A stretch of DNA of 64,000 bases from Roseospirillum parvum (GTDB taxonomy: Bacteria; Pseudomonadota; Alphaproteobacteria; Rhodospirillales; Rhodospirillaceae), in contig NZ_FNCV01000008.1 of NCBI RefSeq assembly GCF_900100455.1, positions 1 through 64,000 of the forward strand. Reading direction: 5' to 3'. Position numbers and translations under genes: made by a program. The stretch's first letter is position 1. Each line of letters begins with the position of its first letter. Below, in pieces: positions 8,196 through 16,862 of the stretch. The notes under the pieces were generated by a model. That model did not search any database, was not told the origin of the DNA, and saw nothing but the letters and a program-made list of their open reading frames with translations.

Positions 8196-9227
8196 ATGGT
8201 GGTTGTGCCGGCCTCCCTTGCCGAATTTTCCCAGATCCTGGGCAGTCTGCCCGGCCCCGACAAGACGGCCCGCGCCGCCGCCGAGGCGCGCGAGCCGCAA
8301 CTGACCAAGCCGGCCGGCTCGCTGGGCCGGCTGGAGGAGTTGGCCCACTGGCTGGCCGCCTGGCAGGGGCGCCATCCGCCCCGGGTCGAGCGGGCCCACT
8401 GTCTGGTCTTCGCCGGCAACCACGGGGTGGCGTCGCGCGGGGCCTCGGCCTTTCCGCCCGAGGTGACGGTGCAGATGGTGGCCAACTTCCGCGCCGGCGG
8501 GGCGGCCATCAACCAGTTGTGCCGCGCCTCGGGGGTCGATTTCGAGGTCATCGAGCTGGAGCTCGACCGCCCCACCGCCGACTTCACCCAAGGCCCGGCG
8601 ATGAGCGAGGAAGAGTGCGTGCGTGCCATCGTCACCGGCATGCAGGCGGTGCCCGACGACATCGACCTTCTGACCCTGGGCGAGATGGGCATCGCCAACA
8701 CCGCCGCCGCGGCGGCCGTCTGCCTGGGCCTGTACGGCGGCACGGCCAGTGACTGGACCGGCCCGGGCACCGGCCTGTCGGGCGCCGCGCTGGACCGCAA
8801 GACCGAGCTGGTCGCCGCCGGCGCCGAGGCCAACAAGGCGTTGCTGGGCGATCCGTTGCAGGCCCTGCGCTGCCTGGGCGGGCGCGAGCTGGCGGCCATC
8901 GCCGGGGCGGTGGTGGCGGCCCGGCTGAAGCGCGTGCCGGTGCTGCTCGACGGCTTCATCTGCTGTGCCGCGGCGGCGCCGCTGGCCTCGGTGGCGCCGC
9001 ACGCCCTGGACCACTGCCGCGTCGCCCATGGCTCGGCCGAGCCGGGACATCGCCGTCTGGTCGCCCGGCTGGGCGGACCGGCGCCGCTGCTCGACCTGGG
9101 GATGCGCCTGGGCGAGGCCTCCGGGGCCACCCTGGCGGTGCCGCTGTGCCGCGCCGCGGCGGCCTGCCATGGCGGCATGGCCACCTTCGCCGAGGCGGCG
9201 GTCAGCGAGTCGCCCCCCGTCGCCTGA
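8196..9227 (+). CDS. cobT: Nicotinate-nucleotide–dimethylbenzimidazole phosphoribosyltransferase
   Basis: CobT transfers phosphoribose from nicotinate mononucleotide to dimethylbenzimidazole, a step in building the lower loop of cobalamin. The 343 residues include TKPAGSLGRLEELA near 42–55, FAGNHGV, the GEMGIANTA motif, the GPGTGL loop and the late LGMRLGEASG, where the family's catalytic glutamate lies. The ATG at 8196 has GAGGA eight bases upstream; a TTG at 8178 is a weaker alternative. No other cobalamin gene is in the window. Confidence 0.95.
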   Translation: MVVVPASLAEFSQILGSLPGPDKTARAAAEAREPQLTKPAGSLGRLEELAHWLAAWQGRHPPRVERAHCLVFAGNHGVASRGASAFPPEVTVQMVANFRAGGAAINQLCRASGVDFEVIELELDRPTADFTQGPAMSEEECVRAIVTGMQAVPDDIDLLTLGEMGIANTAAAAAVCLGLYGGTASDWTGPGTGLSGAALDRKTELVAAGAEANKALLGDPLQALRCLGGRELAAIAGAVVAARLKRVPVLLDGFICCAAAAPLASVAPHALDHCRVAHGSAEPGHRRLVARLGGPAPLLDLGMRLGEASGATLAVPLCRAAAACHGGMATFAEAAVSESPPVA

Positions 9228-9294
9228 GCGGTGCGGGGCGCGGGGGCCGGTCGAGACCGGGCAACAATCGGTCGGGATTGGGACCCGGGCGGAA

Positions 9295-9314
9295 ATATTC
9301 GCCTTCCCTAATGT
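9295..9314. promoter_or_regulatory. Candidate SqrR/BigR-type operator over the sqr promoter
   Basis: ATATTCG (9295–9301), six bases, then CTAATGT (9308–9314). The same pattern with the same spacing occurs at 47238–47257 between the SqrR-like regulator gene and the RND operon. It overlaps the proposed −35 of the flavoprotein gene, a repressor position. Confidence 0.5.
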
Positions 9315-9332
9315 ATCGGGACCTTCTATAGT
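9304..9332 (+). promoter_or_regulatory. Candidate promoter of the SQR-like gene
   Basis: TTCCCT (9304–9309) and TATAGT (9327–9332) are 17 bases apart. The −10 is good and the −35 is weak. Transcription would start near 9339, about 45 bases before the ATG at 9383. Confidence 0.4.
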
Positions 9333-9382
9333 TGTCGGCCTCACCCCACCGGTTCGCCGTCAGCAAGGGAGCCCGCCCCGAC

Positions 9383-10708
9383 ATGCCCAAGCACCGCCTT
9401 CCGCCCGGCCTCAGTCGCCGCGACCTGTTCAAGCTGGGCGCCGCCGGCGCCGCGCTCAGTGCCGTCCCGCTGTCCTCGGCGCAGGCGGCGCGCAAGGTGC
9501 CGACCAAGGCGCGCATCGTCATCGCCGGGGCCGGGGCGGCCGGGCTGTCGATGGCCTCGACCCTGGCCCAGCGCCTGGAGGGGGCCACCATCACCCTGGT
9601 CGACGCCCGCCAGAAGCACTTCTATCAGCCCGGCTTCACGCTGATCGCCGGCGGCCTGAAGCCGCAGGAGTACGCGGTGTCGAACACCGCCCAGTACGTC
9701 GCCGACGGGGTCGAGTGGATCGAGGAAGCGGTGGCCGAGTTCGACCCCGAGGGCAACCGCGTGGTCACCGCCTCGGGCCGGTCGGTGCCCTACGATTATC
9801 TGGTGCTGGCCACCGGCATGCGCCTCGACTACGACGCCATCGAGGGCATGGACACCGGGCGCATCGGCCAGAACGGCCTGGGCAGCCACTACGCCGGCCC
9901 GGAAGCCGCCGCCGCCACCTGGGGCGCCATGGCGCGCTTTGTCGAGGAAGGCGGCCGGGGCGTCTTCCTGCGCCCGGCGACCGAGATGAAATGCGCCGGC
10001 GCCCCCCTGAAATACACCTTCATCACCGATGATCGGCTGCGCCAGGCGGGCAACCGGGGCAAGGCCGAGCTGGTCTACGCCTGCCCGCAGGGCTCGCTGT
10101 TCAGCGTGCCCATCGTGCACGAGAAGGTGCGCATGCTGTACCGCGACCGGGGCGTCGAAAGCCGCTATCAGCACACCCTGACCGCCATCGACCTGGGGGC
10201 CAAACGGGCCACCTTCGCCACCCCGGACGGGCCCCGGGAGATCGACTACGACTTCATCAACGTGATCCCGCCCATGCGGGCGCCGAAGGCGGTGCAGGAC
10301 AGCCCCCTGCCGTGGGCCGACAAGTGGGTCGACCAGGGCTGGGCCGAGGTCGACATGCACACCCTGAAACACGGCCGCTTCGACAACATCTGGGCGGTCG
10401 GCGACATCGCCGGGGTGCCCAAGGGCAAGACGGCGGCCAGCGTCAAATGGCAGGTGCCGGTGGCGGCCGAGCATCTGGTGGCGACCATCGCCGGGGTGGA
10501 CAGCGAGGCCAGCTACAACGGCTACACCTCGTGCCCGCTGATCACCCAGCTGGGGCGGGCGATGCTGGTCGAGTTCGACTACGACAACAACCTCACCCCC
10601 TCCTTCCCGGGCATCGTCGCGCCGCTGGAGGAGCTGTGGATCACCTGGGTGATGAAGACCATCGCCCTGAAGCCGACCTACATCGCCATGCTGCGCGGCG
10701 AAGCCTGA
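9383..10708 (+). CDS. Tat-exported sulfide:quinone oxidoreductase-like flavoprotein
   Basis: A 441-residue FAD protein that probably oxidises sulfide, or a related sulfur compound, at the periplasmic face and passes electrons to quinone. The N terminus carries a twin-arginine signal (SRRDLFKLG, R12–R13, followed by a hydrophobic stretch to about residue 35). FAD motifs are IVIAGAGAAGLS near 46, VLATGMRLDY and WAVGDIAG. Exactly three cysteines are present (C204, C234, C384); C204 and C384 fall where the redox-active pair of SQR is expected. Start is the ATG at 9383. A small membrane protein follows after 21 bases. A candidate sulfur-responsive operator lies upstream. A flavocytochrome c flavin subunit is an alternative. 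Confidence 0.82.
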   Translation: MPKHRLPPGLSRRDLFKLGAAGAALSAVPLSSAQAARKVPTKARIVIAGAGAAGLSMASTLAQRLEGATITLVDARQKHFYQPGFTLIAGGLKPQEYAVSNTAQYVADGVEWIEEAVAEFDPEGNRVVTASGRSVPYDYLVLATGMRLDYDAIEGMDTGRIGQNGLGSHYAGPEAAAATWGAMARFVEEGGRGVFLRPATEMKCAGAPLKYTFITDDRLRQAGNRGKAELVYACPQGSLFSVPIVHEKVRMLYRDRGVESRYQHTLTAIDLGAKRATFATPDGPREIDYDFINVIPPMRAPKAVQDSPLPWADKWVDQGWAEVDMHTLKHGRFDNIWAVGDIAGVPKGKTAASVKWQVPVAAEHLVATIAGVDSEASYNGYTSCPLITQLGRAMLVEFDYDNNLTPSFPGIVAPLEELWITWVMKTIALKPTYIAMLRGEA

Positions 10709-10729
10709 GAAACCGGGAGGAGACACCCA

Positions 10730-11089
10730 ATGGATACCCTCGACCCGATGGTCTTTCTCGCCGTCCTGCAGGAGATGATGGGCCCCCTGCTGTGGCTGCT
10801 CATCGCCGTCTCGGTGCTCGGCACCGGCAGTTGCCTGTTCGTGCTGTGGCGCGAGGGCGGCCTGGACAGCCGCCGTCTGATCCGCTCCGAGCTGATCGGC
10901 GTGGTCGGCGGCTTCGCCGCCCTGGCCCTGATGGCCTGGGTCACCGTGTCCGGCTTCACCGATGCCGGCGGCCCGGTCGACTGGCTCTTGATCGGCATCA
11001 TCTGGGGCATGGGGCTGGTTGGCACCACCATCCTGGCCTATGCCATCCAGGGCCTGATCCGGCTGGCCCGGCCGCCGGTGTGGGAGTAG
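10730..11089 (+). CDS. Small membrane protein, DUF5368-like
   Basis: A 119-residue protein with three predicted membrane helices (about 15–35, 50–70 and 84–106). An acidic N terminus (MDTLDPM) and LQEMMGPLLWLL open the protein. It resembles the DUF5368 family, which I recall beside SQR-like genes in Rhodospirillales, but I am not certain of the family name. It lies 21 bases after the flavoprotein gene with a GGGAGGAG ribosome site, so the two form an operon. A membrane anchor or quinone-interaction partner for the exported flavoprotein is a reasonable guess only. Confidence 0.6.
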   Translation: MDTLDPMVFLAVLQEMMGPLLWLLIAVSVLGTGSCLFVLWREGGLDSRRLIRSELIGVVGGFAALALMAWVTVSGFTDAGGPVDWLLIGIIWGMGLVGTTILAYAIQGLIRLARPPVWE

Positions 11090-11279
11090 GGATCGCCCGG
11101 ACCGGCTGAAAAACCTATGGCATCAAGCACATAAGGCACACCGCGCCAGCGCCGGACGGCGCACCGGAAATCCACCGTGACTGTGCCATCCGCGGCTTCG
11201 GTGGTTCTGCTCTTGGCGCGCCCGGCGGGCTCGGGCTACCCTGTGTTTCGGGGGCCTTGAGCCAAGAGCGAGGTGCGGT

Positions 11280-12716
11280 GTGCCAGATCTGTCGGCCCGG
11301 GCCACGGGTGCCCGGCGCTCCGTTTCGTGGCGACGCCTGAGCCTTTGGGCTCTCGTCCTTGGCGTCGTGCTTCAGCTTGGCCCGGCCGCCGGCCTCGGCC
11401 ATCCCCACCCGGACGCGGAAAGCCCGTCGCTGCTGGCCCGGCATCCGTTGTCGCTGGCCATCGCCGGACTGCTGCTGGCCGTCGCCGGGCTGCTCATCCA
11501 CCAGGCGAGGCTGAACCGCCGCCGGCGGGCCGAGGTGGCCCGCCTCGAGCGCCAGGACCAGACCCTGGCCCGGCGCGACGCGCGCATCGCCCAGCTCAGC
11601 GCCATCCTCAGGAACTCGGCGGTCGGCATCGGCATGGTCGACGGCCAACGCCGCCTTATCGAGGCCAACGACCGCATGGCCGAGATGTTCGGCTACGACA
11701 GCCCCGGGCAGATGATCGGCCTGTCGGTGCGCGACCTGCACGTCTCCGAGGAGAGCTTCCTGGCCTTCGGCAAAAGCCACTTCACGCCGCTCGCCGAGGG
11801 TGACCAGATCCACATCGAATACCCCCTGCGGCGGCGCGACGGCAGCCCCATGTGGTGCCTGCTGTCGGGCCGCGCCATCGACGACGGCCGCCCGGCCGAC
11901 CTGAGCCAGGGCGTCACCTGGGTGATCGACGACGTCTCCGAACAGAAGGCGTTGCGCGAACGGCTGCTCGCCGCCACCCAGGCCGCCGAGGCGGCCAACG
12001 TGGCCAAGTCCGAGTTCCTGGCCAACATGAGCCACGAGTTGCGCACCCCCCTCAATGCCATCATCGGCTTTTCCGAGGCGATGAGCCTGAAGGCGCTGGG
12101 CGAGTTGCCGGAAGCCTATCGCGACTACGCGGCGCTGATCCATCGCAGCGGCCACCACCTGCTGGAGGTCATCAACCAGATTCTCGATCTGGCCAAGATC
12201 GAGGCCGGCCGCCTGGAGCTGGAACGCAGCGTCGAGGACATGCGCGGATTGATCGACGACGTGCTGGCCGTGCTGACCGACTGGGCGGCCGACAAGGGCC
12301 TGAGCCTGGACAACCGCACCGCCGCCCTGCACACCCTGGTGGTCGACCGCACCCGGGTCAAACAGGCGCTGTTCAATGTGATCGGCAATGCCATCAAGTT
12401 CACCGAGCACGGCGGCGTGGTGATCACCAACCGCTGCGGTGGCGGCTGGCACCGCATCGTGATCAGCGACACCGGCTTCGGCATGACGCCCGAGGAGCAG
12501 GAGATCGCCCTCAAGCCCTTCGGCCAGGTGCACGGCCACTCGCTGAACCGGCGCCACCAGGGGACCGGGCTCGGCCTCAGCATCAGCCAGGAAATCCTGC
12601 GCCTGCATGGCGGCGAGTTGCGGATCGACAGCACCCCCGGCGAGGGCACCACGGTCACCCTGGCCTTCCCGGAGGACGCCCTCAACCCGGGCCACCCGGC
12701 CCGCCCGGACGGCTGA
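11280..12716 (+). CDS. PAS-domain sensor histidine kinase
   Basis: A 478-residue membrane histidine kinase. Order: hydrophobic helix about 20–40, short loop, second helix about 58–74, coiled-coil linker, PAS domain about 105–222, HisKA with SHELRTPLNAIIGF (phosphorylated histidine H252) and an HATPase_c domain with N box FNVIGNAIKFTE, G1 ISDTGFGM and G2 GTGLGLS. The small loop between the helices makes an internal PAS signal more likely than a periplasmic one. It starts at GTG with GAGCGAGG upstream. No response regulator is adjacent, so its partner is unknown. The 27-bp repeat array begins directly after its stop. Confidence 0.88.
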   Translation: MPDLSARATGARRSVSWRRLSLWALVLGVVLQLGPAAGLGHPHPDAESPSLLARHPLSLAIAGLLLAVAGLLIHQARLNRRRRAEVARLERQDQTLARRDARIAQLSAILRNSAVGIGMVDGQRRLIEANDRMAEMFGYDSPGQMIGLSVRDLHVSEESFLAFGKSHFTPLAEGDQIHIEYPLRRRDGSPMWCLLSGRAIDDGRPADLSQGVTWVIDDVSEQKALRERLLAATQAAEAANVAKSEFLANMSHELRTPLNAIIGFSEAMSLKALGELPEAYRDYAALIHRSGHHLLEVINQILDLAKIEAGRLELERSVEDMRGLIDDVLAVLTDWAADKGLSLDNRTAALHTLVVDRTRVKQALFNVIGNAIKFTEHGGVVITNRCGGGWHRIVISDTGFGMTPEEQEIALKPFGQVHGHSLNRRHQGTGLGLSISQEILRLHGGELRIDSTPGEGTTVTLAFPEDALNPGHPARPDG

Positions 12717-12723
12717 CACCGTC

Positions 12724-12927
12724 ACCGGCCTGGCCGAAAGACCTCTCAATCGCCGGCTTGGCCGAAAGACCCTTCAATCGCCGGCTTGGCCGGAGACCCG
12801 TCAATCCCCGGCTTTGCCGGAACCCTTTGAAGTGCCGGCTTTGCCGGAACCCTTTGAATAGCCGGCTTTGCCGGAACCTCTCTATCGCCGGCTTTGCCGG
12901 AACCCTTTGAATAGCCGGCTTTGCCGG
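12724..12927. repeat. Tandem array of about eight 26–28 bp hairpin repeats
   Basis: Units start near 12724, 12752, 12780, 12807, 12834, 12861, 12887 and 12914. Each contains CCGGC, a short T-rich loop and GCCGG, followed by a spacer such as AACCCTTTGAATA. The first three units have diverged most (CTTGG in place of CTTTG, and GAAAGAC or GAGAC spacers). The array fills the gap between the histidine kinase and trkH. It is not a CRISPR array: there are no unique spacers. Confidence 0.85.
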
Positions 12928-12955
12928 CGGGGCGAAACGGCGTAAACCAAACCTC

Positions 12956-14452
12956 ATGGCCAGCCATCCACGCCGCCCGTCGACCATCGAGCGCGCGCCG
13001 GCGGAAGGGTTCTTCCGCCCGGTGCTGTTCGTCGTCGGCATCCTCAACGTCATCCTGGGCGGCTTCATGCTGGTCCCGGCGGCGGCCGACCTGATGGCCG
13101 ACAACCCCGACTGGCAGGCCTTCGCCCTGTCGGCGGCCACCGTCGGCTTTCTCGGCGCCGGCACGTCCCTGGCCACCCGCCAGCCGGCGATCACCCTCAA
13201 CCGGCGCCAAAGCTTCCTGCTCACCGCGCTGGCCTGGACCACCCTGCCGCTGGCCGGGGCGATGCCGTTCCTGTTCGCCGACTTCGGGATGAGCCCGATC
13301 GATGCCGTCTTCGAGGCGGTCTCGGGCATGACCACCACCGGCTCGACGGTGCTCACCGGGCTCGACGTCCTGCCCCCGGGCATCCTTTTGTGGCGCAGCC
13401 TGCTGCAATGGACCGGCGGGATCGGCATCATCGTCATGGCGATCGCCATCGTGCCCTTCCTGCGGGTCGGCGGCATGCAGCTTTTCCGCACCGAGTCGTC
13501 GGACCGCTACGACAAGGCGCTGCCCGGCGCGGCCCAGATGGTGAAGGCCATCATCGGCGTCTACACCGGCCTGACAGGGCTGTGCGCCCTGGCCTACTGG
13601 GCCGGCGGCATGAGCCCCTTCGATGCCGTCAACCACGCCCTGACCACCCTGCCGACGGGCGGCTTCTCGACCCACGACGACTCCTTCGGCCATTTCGACT
13701 CGCCGCTGCTGCAATGGACCGGGGCGCTGTTCATGATCGCCGGCGCGCTGCCCTTCACCCTTTATGTGATGGGCCTCGCCGCCGGGCGCTGGCGGCCCCT
13801 GCTGACCGACGCCCAGGTGCGCCTGTTCCTCGCCTCGGTCGGCCTGGCCACCGGGGTGCTGACGGTGATGCTGCTGGCCAACGGCCACGCCGGGGAAGAG
13901 GCCCTGCGGCTGGCCGCCTTCCATGTGGTCTCGGTGATCACCACCACCGGCTATGCCATCGGCGACTACAGCCACTGGGGCGCCTTCGCCATGGTCATCT
14001 TCTTCTACCTGACCTTCTGCGGCGCCTGCGCCGGCTCGACGGCGGGCGGCATCAAGATGCTGCGGGTCGGGGTGATGCTGGAGACCTTCCGCGTCTACCT
14101 GCGCCATCTGGTGTTTCCCAGCGGCACCTTCATCCCGCGCTTCAACCGGCGCCGGATCGAGGTCGAGGAGATGGGCTCGGTGATGGTCTTCGTGCTCGCC
14201 TTCGCCGCCGCCATCGCCCTGGCGGCGATGATCCTCGGCGCCTTCGGGCTCGATCTGGTGACCAGCCTGACCGCCGCCGCCACCGCGGTGGCCAACGTCG
14301 GGCCGGGGCTGGGGCCGGTGGTCGGCCCGGCGACCACCTTCGCCAGCCTGCCCGACGGCGCCAAGCTGACCCTGTGCGGCGCCATGATCCTGGGGCGGCT
14401 GGAAATCTTCACCGTGCTGGTGCTGCTCAGCCCGACCTACTGGCGGAATTGA
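12956..14452 (+). CDS. trkH: TrkH-type potassium uptake channel subunit
   Basis: A 498-residue inner-membrane protein with the four pore-loop repeats of TrkH/KtrB transporters. Selectivity segments are visible as SGMTTTGSTV, TTLPTGGFST, SVITTTGYAI and ATAVANVGPGLG. LQWTGGIGIIVMAIAI and the glycine-rich CAGSTAGGIKMLRV stretch are also typical. It passes K+ inward and normally needs the TrkA regulator, which is not in this window. The ATG at 12956 follows the repeat array by about 28 bases, and I see no strong ribosome site. It ends 10 bases from the convergent cckA stop. Confidence 0.93.
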   Translation: MASHPRRPSTIERAPAEGFFRPVLFVVGILNVILGGFMLVPAAADLMADNPDWQAFALSAATVGFLGAGTSLATRQPAITLNRRQSFLLTALAWTTLPLAGAMPFLFADFGMSPIDAVFEAVSGMTTTGSTVLTGLDVLPPGILLWRSLLQWTGGIGIIVMAIAIVPFLRVGGMQLFRTESSDRYDKALPGAAQMVKAIIGVYTGLTGLCALAYWAGGMSPFDAVNHALTTLPTGGFSTHDDSFGHFDSPLLQWTGALFMIAGALPFTLYVMGLAAGRWRPLLTDAQVRLFLASVGLATGVLTVMLLANGHAGEEALRLAAFHVVSVITTTGYAIGDYSHWGAFAMVIFFYLTFCGACAGSTAGGIKMLRVGVMLETFRVYLRHLVFPSGTFIPRFNRRRIEVEEMGSVMVFVLAFAAAIALAAMILGAFGLDLVTSLTAAATAVANVGPGLGPVVGPATTFASLPDGAKLTLCGAMILGRLEIFTVLVLLSPTYWRN

Positions 14453-14462
14453 GGCGCCGCGA

Positions 14463-16862
14463 TCACCCCGCGTCGAGCACCTCGCGCACCGTCTCGGCCA
14501 GGGTTTTCAGGCTGAACGGCTTGGGCAAAAAGGTGAGGTCCGGGCCGGGGGCCAGATCGCCCCGGCTGATCTCCTCGGAATAGCCGGACATCAGGATGAT
14601 CTTGAGGTCGGGCCGCTCGGTGCGGACCAGCCCGGCCAGGGTGGCGCCGTCCATGCCGGGCATCACCATGTCGGTCAGCATCAACTGGATCGGCCCGGCG
14701 TCGCGCAGCACGTCCAGCGCCCCCTCGCCGCTCGCCGCCTCCAGCACCTGATAGCCCCGGTTGCGCAGGGCGCGGGCGGCGAAGATGCGCACCGCGTCCT
14801 CGTCCTCGACCAGCAGCACCGTCTCGCCGCCGCCGGGGGTTTCGGCGACCGGCGCCGCCGCTTCGGCCGGGCCGTCCGCCGGGACATTGGCCGGGGCGGC
14901 CGGCGGCTCGGCGGCGGCCTCGGCGCGCGGCAACAGGATGGTGAAGGTGGTGCCCTCGCCGGGGGTCGATTCGACAAGGACGAACCCGCCGGTCTGGCGC
15001 ACGATGCCATAAACCGTGGCCAGCCCCAGCCCCATGCCGGCGCCGCCCGGGCGCTGGGCGGCGCCCTCCTGGTCCGGGGTCTTGGTCGAGAAGAAGGGCT
15101 CGAAGATGCGCGGCAGGTTCTCCGGCGCGATGCCGGTCCCGGTGTCGGCGACGGTAATCGCCACGTAGTCGCCGGGCGGGATCACCTCGACCCCGCGCGG
15201 CGTCGGCTTGTCGATCCGCCGGCTCTCGGTGGCAATGCCCAGCATGCCACCGCGCGGCATGGCATCGCGGGCGTTGACGGCAAGGTTGATGATCACCTGA
15301 TCGAACTGCCCGGGATCGACCCGCACCGCCCCCAGGTCGCGGCCGTGGGTCAGCTTCAGCTCGATGCGCTCGCCCAGCAGGCGGCGCAGCAGGTGCGACA
15401 TCTCGCCCAGGCTCTCGCCCACCTCCAGGCGTTCCGGGCGCAGCGGCTGCTTGCGCGAGAAGGCCAGAAGCTGGCGCACCAGATTGGCCGCCCGGTTGGC
15501 GTTCTGCTTGATCTGCATGATGTCGGCGAAGGACGGATCGCCGGCCCGGTGGCGGTTCAGCAAAAGATCGCAGAAGCCGATCATGGCGGTCAGCAGGTTG
15601 TTGAAGTCGTGCGCCACGCCGCCCGCCAACTGGCCCATGGCCTGGATCTTCTGGGCCTGGGCGAACTGGGCCTCCAGGGTCTTCTGGGCGGTGGCGTCGA
15701 GCAGCACGGCCAGCCACGCCCCGGCCGGCCGGGGCGCCGGGCCGAGGAACAGGCCGACCACCCGCTCGGTGGCGCCATCGCGGGACCCGCCACCCGGCGG
15801 GGTGGCAAGGCGCAGTTGCAGGCTGTCGGCGCTGTCGCGGGCCAGCGCCTGGGCCAGCAGCGGGCGGTCCTCCTCGGCCATCAGCTCGGCCAGCGGGCCT
15901 TCCGGCAGGGTGCCCTCGGGCAGGCCAAGAATGGGGGCCAGGGCCGGGTTGGCCTCGATGACCAGCCCATCGCCGTCGAGCAGGGCCAGACCGACCGGCA
16001 CCGCGCCGGCCAGCTCGGCCAGTCCGGGCGGCGCCACCGCCGGGCGAAGGCCGGGGGCGGCCGCGTCGTCGGCCCGCAGGACCACGGTGCGGGTGCGCGT
16101 CTCGCCACCGGCGTCGTACAGGCCCTGGACCACCTCGGCGGGCAGCGGCGCCGCCTCCGGGTGGCGCGGGCGCAGGGTCAGCCGGCCGCGCCATTCGCCG
16201 TCCGGATCGGGACGTTCGGGGCCCTCCAGCACCTCGGCCAGAGGCTGCCCGGTCAGCCCCTCGGGGGTGTCGTCCAGCCACTCGGCGAGGCGCTGGTTGA
16301 CGTAGCGCAGCCGTCCCTCGGCGTCGGCCGAGTACAGGCCGACCGGCAGGAAATAGAGAAAGTCGCCCAGGTCGTCGCGCTCGGCGGCCAGCACCTCGGC
16401 GATGTCGCGCCGCGCCGCCATGTCCTCGGCCGTCCACAGCCGGCCGCCGGCGGGCAGCGGGCGCACCGAGGCCCGGCCGCGCGGCGCCGCGTCGCCAGCC
16501 CCGGCCAGATCCCCCGGCAGGCGCACCTCGGCCGCCTCGGCGCGGCCCAGCCCGGCCGCCCGGGCGAGCCGCTCGGCGCCATCGGCGGCCGCCACATCGC
16601 CCACCCGCTCGGCCGCCGCGGCCAGGGCCAGGGCCGGTTCCAGATCGCCGAACAGGTGGCGCCAGGCGGCATTGGCGCGGACCACCCGGCCGCCCCGGTC
16701 GAGCACCGCGCGGGCCACGCCATCGGCCTCGAACAGGTGGTCCAGCGCGGCGCCGACCAGCCGTTGGCGGCGCCGCCGCTGCCAGCGCCCCAGCGGCCCG
16801 CCCAGGCCCAGCCCGAACAGCCCCGCCGCCGTGGCCACCAACCCGCCGACCATCAGTTCCAC
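14463..16862 (-). CDS. cckA: Hybrid sensor histidine kinase CckA
   Basis: CckA is the membrane kinase/phosphatase that drives the CtrA phosphorelay in alphaproteobacteria, controlling motility and other programmes. The 799-residue protein has one N-terminal membrane helix (about 4–24), PAS-like regions about 45–400, HisKA with GGVAHDFNNLLTAMIGF (H418), HATPase_c (N box NLAVNARDAM, DTGTGI, GMGLGLATVYGI) and a C-terminal receiver domain with D731 in LTDMVMPG and the KPF lysine near 791. The HDFNNLL signature is diagnostic of the CckA type. Its start overlaps the flhB end by 10 bases, tying it to the flagellar export operon. Confidence 0.9.
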   Translation of the reverse strand: MELMVGGLVATAAGLFGLGLGGPLGRWQRRRRQRLVGAALDHLFEADGVARAVLDRGGRVVRANAAWRHLFGDLEPALALAAAAERVGDVAAADGAERLARAAGLGRAEAAEVRLPGDLAGAGDAAPRGRASVRPLPAGGRLWTAEDMAARRDIAEVLAAERDDLGDFLYFLPVGLYSADAEGRLRYVNQRLAEWLDDTPEGLTGQPLAEVLEGPERPDPDGEWRGRLTLRPRHPEAAPLPAEVVQGLYDAGGETRTRTVVLRADDAAAPGLRPAVAPPGLAELAGAVPVGLALLDGDGLVIEANPALAPILGLPEGTLPEGPLAELMAEEDRPLLAQALARDSADSLQLRLATPPGGGSRDGATERVVGLFLGPAPRPAGAWLAVLLDATAQKTLEAQFAQAQKIQAMGQLAGGVAHDFNNLLTAMIGFCDLLLNRHRAGDPSFADIMQIKQNANRAANLVRQLLAFSRKQPLRPERLEVGESLGEMSHLLRRLLGERIELKLTHGRDLGAVRVDPGQFDQVIINLAVNARDAMPRGGMLGIATESRRIDKPTPRGVEVIPPGDYVAITVADTGTGIAPENLPRIFEPFFSTKTPDQEGAAQRPGGAGMGLGLATVYGIVRQTGGFVLVESTPGEGTTFTILLPRAEAAAEPPAAPANVPADGPAEAAAPVAETPGGGETVLLVEDEDAVRIFAARALRNRGYQVLEAASGEGALDVLRDAGPIQLMLTDMVMPGMDGATLAGLVRTERPDLKIILMSGYSEEISRGDLAPGPDLTFLPKPFSLKTLAETVREVLDAG

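Noticed and set aside
12724-12927. Possible CRISPR array
   Set aside because: Repeats are contiguous 26–28 bp units with no unique spacers, and no cas gene is in the window.
12746-14107. 453-residue minus-strand frame opposite trkH
   Set aside because: It is the antisense of trkH plus the 27-bp array. TrkH on the plus strand has clear pore motifs, and the minus translation is low-complexity His/Gly/Gln-rich, typical of shadow frames in high-GC DNA.
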